Of a stretch of DNA of 64,000 nucleotides, positions 19,696 through 30,500 are shown piece by piece. A program made the translations under genes and the position numbers. The stretch spans positions 1 to 64,000 of the forward strand of contig QQVP01000088.1 in assembly GCA_003389215.1 (NCBI GenBank), read 5' to 3'. The DNA comes from Planctomycetota bacterium. GTDB lineage: Bacteria > Planctomycetota > Planctomycetia > Pirellulales > UBA7805. Within the stretch, counting starts at the first letter, position 1. The number at the start of each line of letters is the position of its first letter. The notes under the pieces were generated by a model, which had not been told where the DNA came from, searched no databases, and was given only the letters and a program-made list of their open reading frames with translations.

Positions 19696-21063
19696 GTGGA
19701 AGAAAGCCACGTGGAAGAGAGCCACGCCGAACATACTGACGACGCACCTTTGACGGCTGAGGCCTGGCAAGAGGAACTCGCCGCGCAACGTGCGCGCGCC
19801 GAGGAGCTGATTGCGGCGCAGGGCAGCGCGCTCGATCAGATCGAGTCGGAGCTCGTCAATCAGCTCGACCAGTTGTCGGTCGAGATGGGTCAGGCCGCTC
19901 AGGAAGAGGAGCGCGATCAGGAGCAGTGGCGACAGAAGATCGCGCTCGTCGAGCGGCGGCTTCAGGAGGCCCAGCATCTGAAGGAGGGTCTCGACCAGCG
20001 GCAAGAGCGGTGGCGTGCGCTCCAAGCCGATCTCGAAGCAGAGCAGCAGCAGCGCTTCGAACGCTTGCGGCGCGAGCAGCAACGTCTCGACCATCTGGCC
20101 GACAAGGTCGGCGACGAGCGAACCGAACTGGTCGAGCAGCAGGCGGAGTTGAAAGTCGGCCAGGCCGAGGCCGCTGCGATTCAGCAGCGTTTCCGCGAGC
20201 GGCTGGCGGAGATCGAGGCGGAGCGGAGCGAGCTGGAAATCCTTCGCGAGGAGACACGGCGACAGCGAACGCGAATTGCCCGCGAGTTCCGTCGCGAGCG
20301 GACCGCGCTGCACCAGCGATTGGCCGAGGCACTCGAGGCGGCCGAGGAGGCCTCGTCGCGGGTCGTCGAGGTACCCGCTGCCAATGCCGACGAGGAAGCG
20401 TTGCTGCGCGAGGAGATGGCCGACTGGCAGCGGAAGTACGGCCTGGCCATGGAGGAACTGCGCAAGGTGCGCGACGAGAATGAGGAGCTTCGTGCCCGTC
20501 CGAAACCGGCGCCGCCCTCGCCCGCTGCACCCACCACGGCTGCGCCTGTCGTGGAGTCGTCTAGCGGAGTTTTCGACTGGGAGGCGGAAAAACGGCGGTT
20601 GATGGCGGCCTTCGACGAGGACGGTGATGCGACGCCCGCTGCGCACCAGGATCGACGTGAGATCGAGGAGTTGGTTCGTCGCACCGATCAACTGCTCGTC
20701 GACAAGGACCGCGAAATCGCCCGGCTGCAGGCGGAACTCGAAGAGGAGCGCGAGAAGTCACAGACACTGGTCGGCAATGCCGACGAGCTGGAGCAACTGG
20801 TCGACGCCGACGAACTGATTCAGCAAGAGCGAGCCCATCTGGAGGCGCTTCAGGAGCAGCTCCGTGAGAAGCTACGGAAGGCCGAAGTGGAGCTTTCGAT
20901 GGAGAGGGCCAAGATCGCCCGCGAACGGGCCGAGCTGGAAGAGTTGGCTAGCCGTGTGCCCGACGGCGCAAGTCCGTCGGACGCGGATGACGGTGGCGGG
21001 TCGCCGCGCGGTCGCTGGCTGCAGCGGCTAGGACTGGCGGATGACGGGGAATCGCCAAAATAG
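19696..21063 (+). CDS. Long coiled-coil protein
   Basis: From GTG at 19696 the product is about 455 aa, almost wholly alpha-helical coiled coil rich in Glu, Gln, Arg and Leu (RRLQEAQHLKEGLDQRQERW). A Pro/Ala-rich linker (RPKPAPPSPAAPTTAAP) near residue 265 splits it into two coils. There is no signal peptide or membrane segment, so it is probably a cytoplasmic scaffold or filament-like protein. The start is uncertain: TTG at 19681 is also in frame, and the ORF track extends to 19435. No family could be named, and similarity searches will be confounded by composition. Confidence 0.72.
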   Translation: MEESHVEESHAEHTDDAPLTAEAWQEELAAQRARAEELIAAQGSALDQIESELVNQLDQLSVEMGQAAQEEERDQEQWRQKIALVERRLQEAQHLKEGLDQRQERWRALQADLEAEQQQRFERLRREQQRLDHLADKVGDERTELVEQQAELKVGQAEAAAIQQRFRERLAEIEAERSELEILREETRRQRTRIAREFRRERTALHQRLAEALEAAEEASSRVVEVPAANADEEALLREEMADWQRKYGLAMEELRKVRDENEELRARPKPAPPSPAAPTTAAPVVESSSGVFDWEAEKRRLMAAFDEDGDATPAAHQDRREIEELVRRTDQLLVDKDREIARLQAELEEEREKSQTLVGNADELEQLVDADELIQQERAHLEALQEQLREKLRKAEVELSMERAKIARERAELEELASRVPDGASPSDADDGGGSPRGRWLQRLGLADDGESPK

Positions 21064-21245
21064 CGAAACGCTGGCTCCCGTCGTGTTACCCGTTGCGAAC
21101 GCCACCCCGCGGGCAACGCGAAGTTCGTCAAACTTCTCGCATCGGTTCTTCCGATGCGTAACAAGAGGCGCGCCGCGGCAGGATGCTGCCACCGCTGGCA
21201 TAGCGAGCGCGCGTGACGGGTGAAGTTCATTCAGGGAGTGCCAGG

Positions 21246-21878
21246 ATGGCGACCGCTTATCAACGCAAGAACCCGAGTCCCCGCTATCGCGAGCTGCTTT
21301 CGCAGTACCAGCAGCTCCATCTCTACGGCGACGTACGTCGCAATATTCCGCCGGAGCAACACTATGCCGGTCGCTCCCTGCCCCGGCACGCGGAAACGAT
21401 CAAGCAGCTCATCGATCATTTCCAGGCCAAGACGATTCTCGACTACGGCTCCGGCAAAGGCAGCCAGTACAAGATGGCCGTGACGATGAAGGACGGGCAG
21501 CGCTATCGCTCGATTCCCGAGTATTGGGACATCGACTCGCTGACCTGCTACGATCCGGCCTACGAGCCGTTTGCCGAATCGCCCGTCGGCCAGTTCGACG
21601 GGGTCATCAGCACGGACGTGCTCGAACACGTGCCCGAGGACGACATGGAGTGGGTCGTCGACGAGATGTTTTCGCTGGCGACGAAGTTCTTGTTCGTCAA
21701 CGCGGCCTCGTTTCAGGCCCTGGCCCACCTGCCCAACGGCGAAAACGCCCACTGCACGATCAAGCCGGTCGAGTGGTGGCGTGAGCTCTTTACCCGCGTG
21801 GCGGCCCGGCACCCCCAGGTGCGGTACTTCGTGTCGATCGATTTCGGTGCCGAGGGCGCCGAGCACATGAGCGGCTAG
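21246..21878 (+). CDS. SAM-dependent methyltransferase-like protein
   Basis: This cytoplasmic protein (210 aa) has a class I methyltransferase fold. Motif I is TILDYGSGKGSQYK near residue 64, and the post-II/III region is FDGVISTDVLEHVPEDDMEWVVDEMF. The start at 21246 is supported by GGGAG 8 nt upstream. The N-terminus (YQRKNPSPRYRELLSQYQQLH) is typical of small-molecule or sugar methyltransferases found with surface polysaccharide genes. The substrate is unknown. The gene follows the coiled-coil gene on the same strand and converges with a HAD phosphatase. Confidence 0.82.
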   Translation: MATAYQRKNPSPRYRELLSQYQQLHLYGDVRRNIPPEQHYAGRSLPRHAETIKQLIDHFQAKTILDYGSGKGSQYKMAVTMKDGQRYRSIPEYWDIDSLTCYDPAYEPFAESPVGQFDGVISTDVLEHVPEDDMEWVVDEMFSLATKFLFVNAASFQALAHLPNGENAHCTIKPVEWWRELFTRVAARHPQVRYFVSIDFGAEGAEHMSG

Positions 21879-21909
21879 TGCGCTGCCGGCTGGGGAAGCT
21901 GGCGGCCCG

Positions 21910-22605
21910 CTAGACTGGCTGATCCCAGAGGGCCAGCAGGGTCTCGGTGTCCGTCAGGTCGTCGAGCAGCAGATCGGGTTCGGTGACGCCAAGCCGTTCG
22001 CGACTGTGCCAGCCAGTGAGTACCGCGATGGCCCGCGCGTCGATTGCCCGGGCGGCGGCCACGTCGAGCGGCGTATCGCCGATCACCCAGACCTCGGCAT
22101 CTCCGTTGCTCGAGCCGTTCGTTTCCTCCTGATACGCGCGGGCATTGGCCAGCGCGTCGCGGGCGACGTCGTTGCGATCGACGTGCACGTCGCCAAAGCC
22201 GCCGAAGCGGAAGTGGTCGAACAGTCCGTAATGACTGAGCTTCAGCCGCGCCCCTTCGGCCAGGTTGCCGGTGAGCAGACCAAGCAGTACGTCGTCGCGG
22301 GCGGTCAATTCGGCGAGCAGCTCGACGACCCCCGGCAGCACCCACCCCGGACGCTCGGACATCTTCTGGGGAAGCAACTCGAGGTAGGCCTCGCGAAACG
22401 TGTTCCAGTTGTCTTCGCTGTCTTCGATAGCATGCCGGGCGAAGAGATCGCGGAGAATGGCCCGGTCGGTGCGGCCGCTGAACGACACGCCTTCGCAGCC
22501 TTCGACGATTCCGAAATGCTGTTCGAGAATCACCTCGAACGTGCCCTGGCCCGCACCTCCGCTGCGAATCAAAGTTCCGTCGATGTCAAACAGACAAATG
22601 TGCAT
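21910..22605 (-). CDS. HAD-superfamily phosphatase (phosphoglycolate phosphatase-like)
   Basis: The 231-aa protein has HAD motif I (LFDIDGTLIRSGG, the nucleophile and acid Asp pair), a helical cap, motif II around LLGLLTGN, and motif IV (VIGDTPLDVAAA). This set is typical of Gph/phosphonatase-like phosphatases that clear phosphoglycolate or other small phosphate esters. The start is placed at 22605, directly before the fold; the ORF track extends to 22647 without support. The real substrate is not determined by sequence. Confidence 0.85.
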   Translation of the reverse strand: MHICLFDIDGTLIRSGGAGQGTFEVILEQHFGIVEGCEGVSFSGRTDRAILRDLFARHAIEDSEDNWNTFREAYLELLPQKMSERPGWVLPGVVELLAELTARDDVLLGLLTGNLAEGARLKLSHYGLFDHFRFGGFGDVHVDRNDVARDALANARAYQEETNGSSNGDAEVWVIGDTPLDVAAARAIDARAIAVLTGWHSRERLGVTEPDLLLDDLTDTETLLALWDQPV

Positions 22606-22841
22606 ACGAGGTATTGTAACGAGAGGGGGTAAAATACACAGTCGCAACTCTGCCGATTACGCAAGCATGCGAAAACGGCGTGCTGGCGGCGACAGCCGCC
22701 GGCCGCTTGAACGGGGTACATTTGTGAGGTAAGGTTGAAAGTATAGGGATATGTGATGCAGTCCATGGCCGAATGTAGGACTCGACAACCTGGTCACTCG
22801 CGTGGCGCTGTCGCAAGGGGCAGTGCAGAGAGAGGTCCGCT

Positions 22842-23309
22842 ATGCAACGTTTATTGGTCGCTTTCGTATCCGTATTCCTAGTCCTTGGTCTTTCTTCGCT
22901 CGCCTCGGCCGCCGGTGGTGGCTACATCACGGGCGACCTTTCCAGCACGATCGTGGCTCGACCATTTGCCACTCCGGTGGTTCAGCCGGTGGTGCAACCC
23001 GTGCCCGCCTGCAATCCCTGCGATCCCTGTGGTCAACCGGTCGGGACGACCTTTCAGCCGACGGTGGCGAACTACGCGCCGGTTCCGGTGACGACGTACC
23101 GTCCCGTCGTCGCGCGTCCGGTGGTAGCCCCCGTCCAGCCGGTGGTGGCCTATCGCCCCGTGGTTGCGGCTCCGCAGGTGGTGACCGCCTACTCGCCGGT
23201 CGTGGCCCCCGCCGCGCCGGTCGTCGTCGGTCGGCCGGTCGTGGTGAGCACGCGCTTCTACGTGCCGGGTCAGCCGATTCGCAACTTCTTCCGCTACCTG
23301 GCTCCGTAG
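22842..23309 (+). CDS. Secreted Pro/Val-rich low-complexity protein
   Basis: The 155-aa protein has a signal peptide (MQRLLVAFVSVFLVLGLSSLASAA) and then a low-complexity region built on repeated PVV, RPVV and QPVV units with interspersed Tyr, plus one Cys cluster (PACNPCDPCGQP). It ends with RFYVPGQPIRNFFRYLAP. A strong ribosome binding site (GAGAGAGG) precedes the ATG. Such exported repeats are common in planctomycete envelopes, but no function is known. Its genome-typical base composition argues against recent transfer. Confidence 0.75.
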   Translation: MQRLLVAFVSVFLVLGLSSLASAAGGGYITGDLSSTIVARPFATPVVQPVVQPVPACNPCDPCGQPVGTTFQPTVANYAPVPVTTYRPVVARPVVAPVQPVVAYRPVVAAPQVVTAYSPVVAPAAPVVVGRPVVVSTRFYVPGQPIRNFFRYLAP

Positions 23310-23337
23310 AGCTTGGGTTGGCGGCGGCTGGACGACT

Positions 23338-24396
23338 CTAAGAATCGCGCAGGACGAGGGATGCGTCCTGCTGCTCTTCAACGTGGCCGATGATAACGGC
23401 CGCGGTCGCGCCGGCATTCTTGGCCAGGGCTACGGCCTCGTCAGCCCGATCGGGCGGCAGGCTGATCAGCAACCCGCCCGACGTCTGCGCGTCGAAGAGC
23501 AACTCGAGTCGTAAGGGATCGACGCCCGATGCGATCCGCGTGGTGGCCTCGGCAAAGCCACGGTTCGAGGCGCTGGCTCGGGTCATGTAGCCGGCCTGGG
23601 CCAAGGACAGCGCGCCGGGAAGCTCCGGCACACGGGCCACGTCGATGACCACCGTCACGCCGCTGGCCTGGGCCAGTTCGTTGGCGTGTCCGGCCAGTCC
23701 GAAGCCGGTGATGTCGGTGACCGCATGGGCAGCCGCGGCGTGAGCGGCGTCGCGTCCGATCGAGTTGAGCTGCGTCATCGAGTCGACCGCCGCCTCGAGC
23801 ACCTCGTCGGGGCAGCGTCCCGCCTTGAAGGCGGTTGTGATGAAGCCCGTGCCGATCGGCTTGGTCAGTAGCAGCACGTCGCCGGGTTTCGCCTCACGAT
23901 TGGTCAACAGGCGACTCGGCTCGACGGTGCCGGTCACCGCGAGGCCGAATTTGATTTCCGTGTCGCGGACCGTGTGGCCACCGACGACCACGGCGCCTGC
24001 CTCCTGCACCTTCTCGGCGCTGCCGCGGAGGATCTCTCCGAGGATGGACAGCGGCAACTTGTCGTCGGGGAAGCCAACCACGTTGAGCACGGTCGTGGGC
24101 GAGCCGCCCATGGCGAAGACATCGCTCAGCGAGTTCGCGGCCGCGATGCGGCCGAACGCGACCGGGTCGTCGACCAGCGGCGGAAAGAAATCGACGGACT
24201 GGACGACGAGCAGATCATCGCGCAGCCGATAGACCCCTCCGTCGCTGAAGTCTTCAGGTCCGACGACGAGGTTCGGGTCATCGGATCTCGGCAAGTCGCG
24301 CACCAACTGTGCGACACCCTCTTGGGGCAACTTGCCGGCTCATCCGGCACAGCTGGCGTAGTCAACGAGCCGCTTCTGGCGGCCAAAGAGTCCCAT
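23338..24396 (-). CDS. selD: Selenide, water dikinase, itself Sec-containing
   Basis: SelD makes selenophosphate from selenide and ATP, the selenium donor for selenocysteine and for selenouridine in tRNA. The ORF track starts at TTG 24330, cutting off the catalytic N-terminus. Reading the in-frame TGA at 24340-24342 as Sec extends the gene to ATG 24396 (352 aa) and gives LVDYASCAG-U-AGKLPQEG. Sec19 and Lys22 then have the same spacing as Cys17 and Lys20 of E. coli SelD. Downstream motifs (DFFPPLVDDP, AANSLSDVFAMGG, GGHTVRD, DITGFGLAGHA, LLFDAQTSGGLL) are typical. No selA, selB or selC lies in the window. The gene is downstream of the giant membrane protein gene, with a gap of 203 nt. Confidence 0.93.
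24340..24342 (-). other. In-frame UGA read as selenocysteine in SelD (Sec19)
   Basis: The TGA sits three residues before the conserved Lys of the SelD glycine-rich loop, where homologues have Cys or Sec. The frame is open upstream to an ATG at 24396. A weak stem (UGCCC/GGGUG) 11 nt downstream could be its SECIS, but its loop CAAGA lacks the early G, so I do not claim it. Confidence 0.88.
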
Positions 24397-24599
24397 GTTG
24401 GCGTTCTCGAATGTGCAAATCGACGGGCGCCGCGAGGTTCACGTCGCCTGATCGGCCCATTGTACCGCCACGCGATGCTTGCGGCGAGTTCGACTCGCAC
24501 GCGGTCGGCGGGCATGTCGCGCTGCCCGAGATGCGATTCGGTAAGCACGGTGTAATCGGGCGAGCGTCCGCTCAACGACGAGCTTCGGCACGTCCGGCC

Positions 24600-27500
24600 T
24601 TACGCGTCCCATTGACGCAGGCCGTGGATGACGCGCTCGACGTCGTTGCGCTTCTTTTCGAAGATGCCGAACATCACCAACAGGGCGATTCCCAAAGCGA
24701 ATCCGAAGCCCCACCACGGCCAGTTCGCCTCGGCGATCGTGGCGGTGTGCCAGACCAGGCTGACGATCGAAACCAACAGGAACGAGACGCCCAGGTAGAG
24801 GTAGGCCCGGATGCGGAAGGCGATGCCCACCAGGGCACCGAGCACGGCCAGCCCGCCCATGATCATGATCGGCCAGAGTGTCTCGATGCCGTGGATGAGC
24901 ATCTCGCTGGTCGAACTGACGTAGATCAGCGCCGCCGCCGCGTAGCGAATCGCGGTGAGCTGCTCCTCGCGGAGCCGATGCCGATTTAGCTGGGACGCGA
25001 CGAGCAGAGACACTGCCGGCGGAATCAACCACATCTGTGGATGACCCAGGAACTCCCAGCTCGTTTCGTGGAACAGAGCCCACAGCGTGCCGTTGCCTGC
25101 CAACACGGCCGCGGCCATGTAGATCGGCTTGCGGGCGACCATCGAGAGGACGAGATAGAAGAGCCCCACGGTCATCAGGGTCGACGAGTATTGGATTGCG
25201 ACGTGATCGCTGAACATCGTGTACCCGATGGCGGGGACGAGCGGCAGCATCGCGCCGGTCGTTTCCAGCGGTCTCGACAACACGGGCAGGCCGGCCCGAC
25301 GTGCGCAGGCCCCGAGTGCTCGCCCGCCGAAGGCGATCGCCATCACGATGAGTGGCCAGTAGGGCCGCAGGACCCCCTGGAACCACTCCGGCCTGGTCAG
25401 ACCGATATGCACGAAGATCAGGAACAGCACGAACTCGGCGGCGTACACGTAGACGATGCGCATCCGCTCGCTCAAGCCCAACGGGTCGTCGCCTGCGGAA
25501 AGGGCAATCGAGATCAACGTGGCAGCCAGGCCCAACAGGACCACGGTGACCTGGACGATCTCGGCCGTGGTGAAGGGGAGGGCATCGGTATTGCCGGTGG
25601 TGCGATACGCCTCGGCGACGTGCCACGCCTCGGCTCCGAGCGACCAGGCGAGCGCCGGCACCGTGAGCAGCGCGACGAACACCGACGCGCGTCGCAAGGC
25701 CGGGAACCAATCGCTCTCGCGACGCACGACGCGGGTCCCGATCATGCCGTAGGCGAAGGCAACGACGGCCAGCGAGACCGTGGCACGTATGGCCTGTTCG
25801 AGCCAGAAGACGTCGGCGTGGCGGATCACCAATTGCGCCCAGCCTGCTTCGACGACGGCCAGCGCGGCGAGGATCAGGGCGAACAAACGCATTCGCTGCC
25901 CCAGGCCTTCGTAGCTGAGCATCGCCACGGCGGGTACGAGCAGGGCCACGCTAAAGGCGGCCAATAGTCGCATGTTCCGCGTGTGGCCGGCGTCGAGCAC
26001 GATCACTAGCGTCAACACGGCGACCAACACCACCAGCAGGACGTTCGCCACGGAAAGCCACCGCCAGGCGCGTCGCACCAGTTGCGGCAACTCGGCAATG
26101 CCGATGCGGTAGCCCAACGCGAACAGCCCGCTGCGCCATTGCCAGACGGTGCTGGTCAGCAGCACGTAAAGCGAAAGCGTCGCGGTTACCAGCGGCACGA
26201 AGTAGTCGTCTTCGAACCAGGGCTGCGGCTGGAGTCGGTCGACGACGGACTTCAGCGTCAGCAGCGCCGCGGCCAGGCCGACGAGGTAAAGGCCGCCAAT
26301 GTTGTAACGAGCCTTGGGGATCCACAGCGTGGCCACCAGCAACGCGGCGAGTGCGGCGAGCGTGAGCGCGCCGCCAAGGTCGTCGAGCGGGGCGTTGAGC
26401 CAGCCTTCGGACATCGCCCACAGTCCGCAGGCAGGAAATGCCACGAGGCAGACGGCCAGCAGTCCGACCACCGCCACGACGTGATAGACCGCAGGGATTC
26501 TCGACGCGGCAGCCTCGACGTTTCCGGCGTTGCGTCGCGCGTGCCAGAGTTCAAGCACCAAGGTGCCGATGGCAGCCAACGCGGCGGCCACGAGATTCGC
26601 CTCGACCAGGTGCACCAAGGCCATCGCATCCCCAGTGCGATCCCACGGCAGGTACCAGATCAGCGACGCCCCGAGAGCCGCCAGCGCAGTCGAGGCGTAG
26701 CTCAGTGGGCGACTCGATCGCCGCCAGGCGAGCAAGAACGTCAGGCCGACCGCCCAGAATACCGAACCAGCGGTCCACCACGGGGCGGTGGGGTCGTCGA
26801 TCCCGCCGCGCAGGGCGTACAGGGCAATCAGTCCGATGAGCACCCACGCCCAACGTCGCGCGGTGATCGAGAGCTCTTCGATGTTCCAACTAGGCGGCAG
26901 CCGCTGAGCGATGTCCGATCCGGCCAAGCAAGTCAGGCCCGTGCAGGTCGTCGTCAGCAGGCCGAGGCCCGCCAGCAGCGTGTGATACGGTTGCCAGTTC
27001 ACGACACCCGCGGGCAGGCCGACCGCCACAGCGGCGAGCGCGGCGACGGCAGCGCCGCCGATAACGAGCACATGCATCAGCGCGTGGCGGTTGAAGTGCC
27101 AGGCGTAGACCGATGCACCAATCGCGGCAACCGTCAGGGCTGTGTACGACCAGGGATTGTGCCACTGGGCGACGGTGTTCGCGAGCTGGGCCGGTTGCCA
27201 CAGCAGGGATCCACCGATCCAGGCGATCATCGTCGACGCTTCCGCGGCCAACACAACAGCCAAGACCGTGAGGGCTCCTTGCGTACCCGCAGAAGCCTGC
27301 TCGGCCAGATTTGTCGTCATACCGTCGTCCGCGGCTGCGATCCGCCGGCGAATGGCGATCCACACCAGCAGGCAGCCAGCCGTGGCGATCATGTTGGCCG
27401 GCAGCATGGCGATGAGTAGCGAGGAGCTAGTGGTCGCCGTCAGTGCGGTCACGAGCTGACCGCTGCTGACGCCAAGATGGACCAATATCGCCGCCGCCAG

Positions 27501-30500
27501 GCCGAACCAGGCATTGCGTTCGCGGATGCCGCTGAGCGTGCAGGCCATGGCAAACAGGAACATGGGCACCGCGTAGGAAATCGTCGTGCCCAGGCGATGG
27601 AACAGCGAGCCGATCGCCGGTCCGCCCAGACTCCCGTCGTTGACACCGGCGGCCACCAGGATGCCCAGCGTGAGGGCCAACACCGGTAGGGCCAGCTGCA
27701 CCAGGACGACAATGCGGGCGGCTTCCACCGTCTGGCTCGACTCGTCGGCAACGTGGTCACCGATTCCGCAGCGGGCGGACCAGGCGGCGATGCGGCCACG
27801 GTAGCTGAACGCCACCACACAGACGGCGGCCACCAGGGCCATCGTCCAACGCAGCGCCGACGCGGTGGCGATCTGGCCCGCGAACTGCGCGGCGATCAGC
27901 AGCGGTACGGCACTCGACAAATAGACCACACCGACGACGCCGGTCTTCGTGAGTCGCTCGCGCAGCGTGGCCACGAGCGCGAGAGTGACGAGCCCGAGCA
28001 CTAACCAACTTGCCGCGCCGGTCGCCAAGGTTGGGTCACTCACGCCGGCCCATTGCCACGCGGCGTCGCTGAGTGGCCCGAGGTGCGAGAGCACGAGGAC
28101 GAGAAACGAAGCCAGGGCGATTGCTACCGGCTTGAGGCCGAGCACCCGCGCCGAGCCCATCGCCCAGGCCGACAGCGCGGCGAGCGTTCCCACGACGAGC
28201 AAGGCCAGGACCAGCAGCTGCTCGCCCGAAAGCTTGCCCAGCAATTGCACCGGCGCGGCCGCGGGTCCGTCGCCGTAGAACTCCGCGGTCACCCCGGGCA
28301 TGCAGCCGAGCAGCACGAACGTGGCCAAGGCGACGACGAGCACATGGATCAAGACGCGGTCGACGGCCGGCCAGGGCGTGTCCATGATCGTGCCGATTTG
28401 TGAAGTCGCCGGAAGCGCCCGACGGGCCGTCGCGAACGCGCCGCACCAGAGGGCCAGGACGCCGATTTGGCAGAGAACGTGACGCGGATCGAAGTAGATG
28501 CCCTCCCACCAACTTTGTGATTGGCAGAAAGCGGTCACCAGGAAGGCGAGGCACACGGTGGCACAACCCTGCGCCGCGCAGAACCAGGCCCCGCTGCGGC
28601 GGACGACGGCGCCGATGAGCCAGACGGCCGCGACGCCCGCCAGGTAACCGGCGTGTTTGGCGAAGGCAGCCTCGCTGACGACCAGCGCCGAGGCGACGAC
28701 GGCGGCCGAAGTCAACGTGGCCAGCGAGAGCAACGGTTCGACCAGTGCTTCGCGCGAGGCGGCAAACCGGCGGCCGGCGACGGCGATCGTCGTCGCGAGC
28801 ATCGCATGGGCGAGCAACGCGACCGTGACGGGGCGCGAGAACACCAGCCACTCGCCGAGAGTACCGTTGACGACGTAGGGATTGAAGACCAGGCCGTGGC
28901 TCCAGGCAATCAGCATCAGGATCGCGCCGAGCACGGTCGCCTCGCGTCGTCGAAGCAGGCCTCCGCCGGCGATGGCCGCAGCGGCGTAGACGGCGAAGAC
29001 AAGCGTGGCCCAGGCGGCGTCGCTGCCATCGGTGAGAAATCCGGAATAGCCGGCCGCCGCCAGGCTGACCAGCGACACGACCGAGGCACTCGCGCCGTAA
29101 GCGAGCGCCGCAGCACGTCGTCCGCCACGGGCGAGTTGCCACACCACGAGTCCGAGGGCGCCCGCGATGAGCAGGCAGACGACGGCGGAATCGCCCCGCA
29201 TGATTGCCTGGAAGAGCTGGAGCGAATTGTGGGCGTTGGCCGCGACCTGGTCGGTCAGCACGTGGTACGCCAGCAAAATGCTGCCCGCCAGAGAGACGCC
29301 ACAACCGGCGTGCAGGTAACGCATCCGCGCGACGACGGCGAAAGCCAGGAACGTCGCCGCCCCCAACAGCCCCAAAGCGATGAGCAGCCACGGTCGTGGC
29401 CAGGCGAGATAGAGCGCCGCGAGCATGCCGAGACTCGCCAGCACGACAATCGCCGTGCCGGTGAGTCGATAACCTGCCAGGTCACTCGTCCACGTTCGCC
29501 GGTGGAGCAGCAGTCCGGTCGCCAGCAGGCCGACGCAGGTCAATTGAATCGCCGGCGCAGTAAGCGTGAGCCGATCTTGCCAGTCGGCCGCTTGATGAAC
29601 GAGAAGCGTCAGCGGCATCACCAATGAGAACAGACCGACGCCCAGCAGAAGCAATAGCTCGCCGCCGCGCCGCGCCGTGATTTGTCGCCAGCCGTCGGCG
29701 AGTCGCAATTGTCCGACCAGCGCGGCGAGAAATACGACGACGGGCAGCATCGCCAGCGCGACGACCCACCCAGCGGGCGAGGTCGCGTCGCTCGCGCGGT
29801 CGACGATTAGTTGCGTCGCCGTTACGCCCATCACCGCCAAGGGCAGGAACCAGGTGGCCCGGTTCAACACCGCCCGACCGGCCGAGTAGGCGACCCAACT
29901 GAAGACGCTCAGACCAACCACGACCGCGATCAGGTAGATGGGTTCTGTAACGGGCGTGCCTTCGGGCGACAGGGCAATGCCGGCCAGGAAGTTCAGGGGA
30001 ATCAGTAGCAAGCCGATGACCAACAGACCTTGGCTGGTCGAGCGGAGTTTCCATTTTCGTAGCGTGTAGAGTCCGGCTCCGTGGATGGCCAGCGTGGCGA
30101 GCATGAAGATCAAGGCCGGAAAGTAGGGAATCGCTTCGCGAAGGTGAGCCCAGAGACTGACCACCAGCCCGATGGCACTGCCCACGATCAAGAGACCACT
30201 GAGCACCTCACCCCAACGGATGTTGCGATCTTCCATGAACGAGGCGAGCAGCGCGGTGAGGCCTTGCGAACCGGCGACGTGGGCGGACGTCGGTGGCGAA
30301 GTCACGACAGTGTGTTGCGGCTCGACGCGTACGTCGAGCGGATGCGGCACGACTGCCTCGGCCGCAGGAGTGACGGGCATCGCCCGCGAGATCGGTGCCG
30401 ACTTGGCCAGGACCGGTGCCGACTCGGGAACCAGTTCGAGGTCTTTGTCTTCGATCTTGGATTCGGTTGTTGCATTGATGGGCGTGACGCCCGTCGGTTT

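Noticed and set aside
24340-24380. A SECIS hairpin for selD (UGCCC/GGGUG)
   Set aside because: The stem is short, uses G-U pairs, and its loop lacks the early G expected by the bacterial consensus. The Sec call rests on the protein alignment, not on this hairpin.
24439-25710. ORFs of 423-451 aa inside the giant membrane gene (24439-25710, 26082-27419, 28036-29391)
   Set aside because: They are overlapping frames of a GC-rich gene. The 2,100-residue frame has clear membrane-protein composition and theirs do not.
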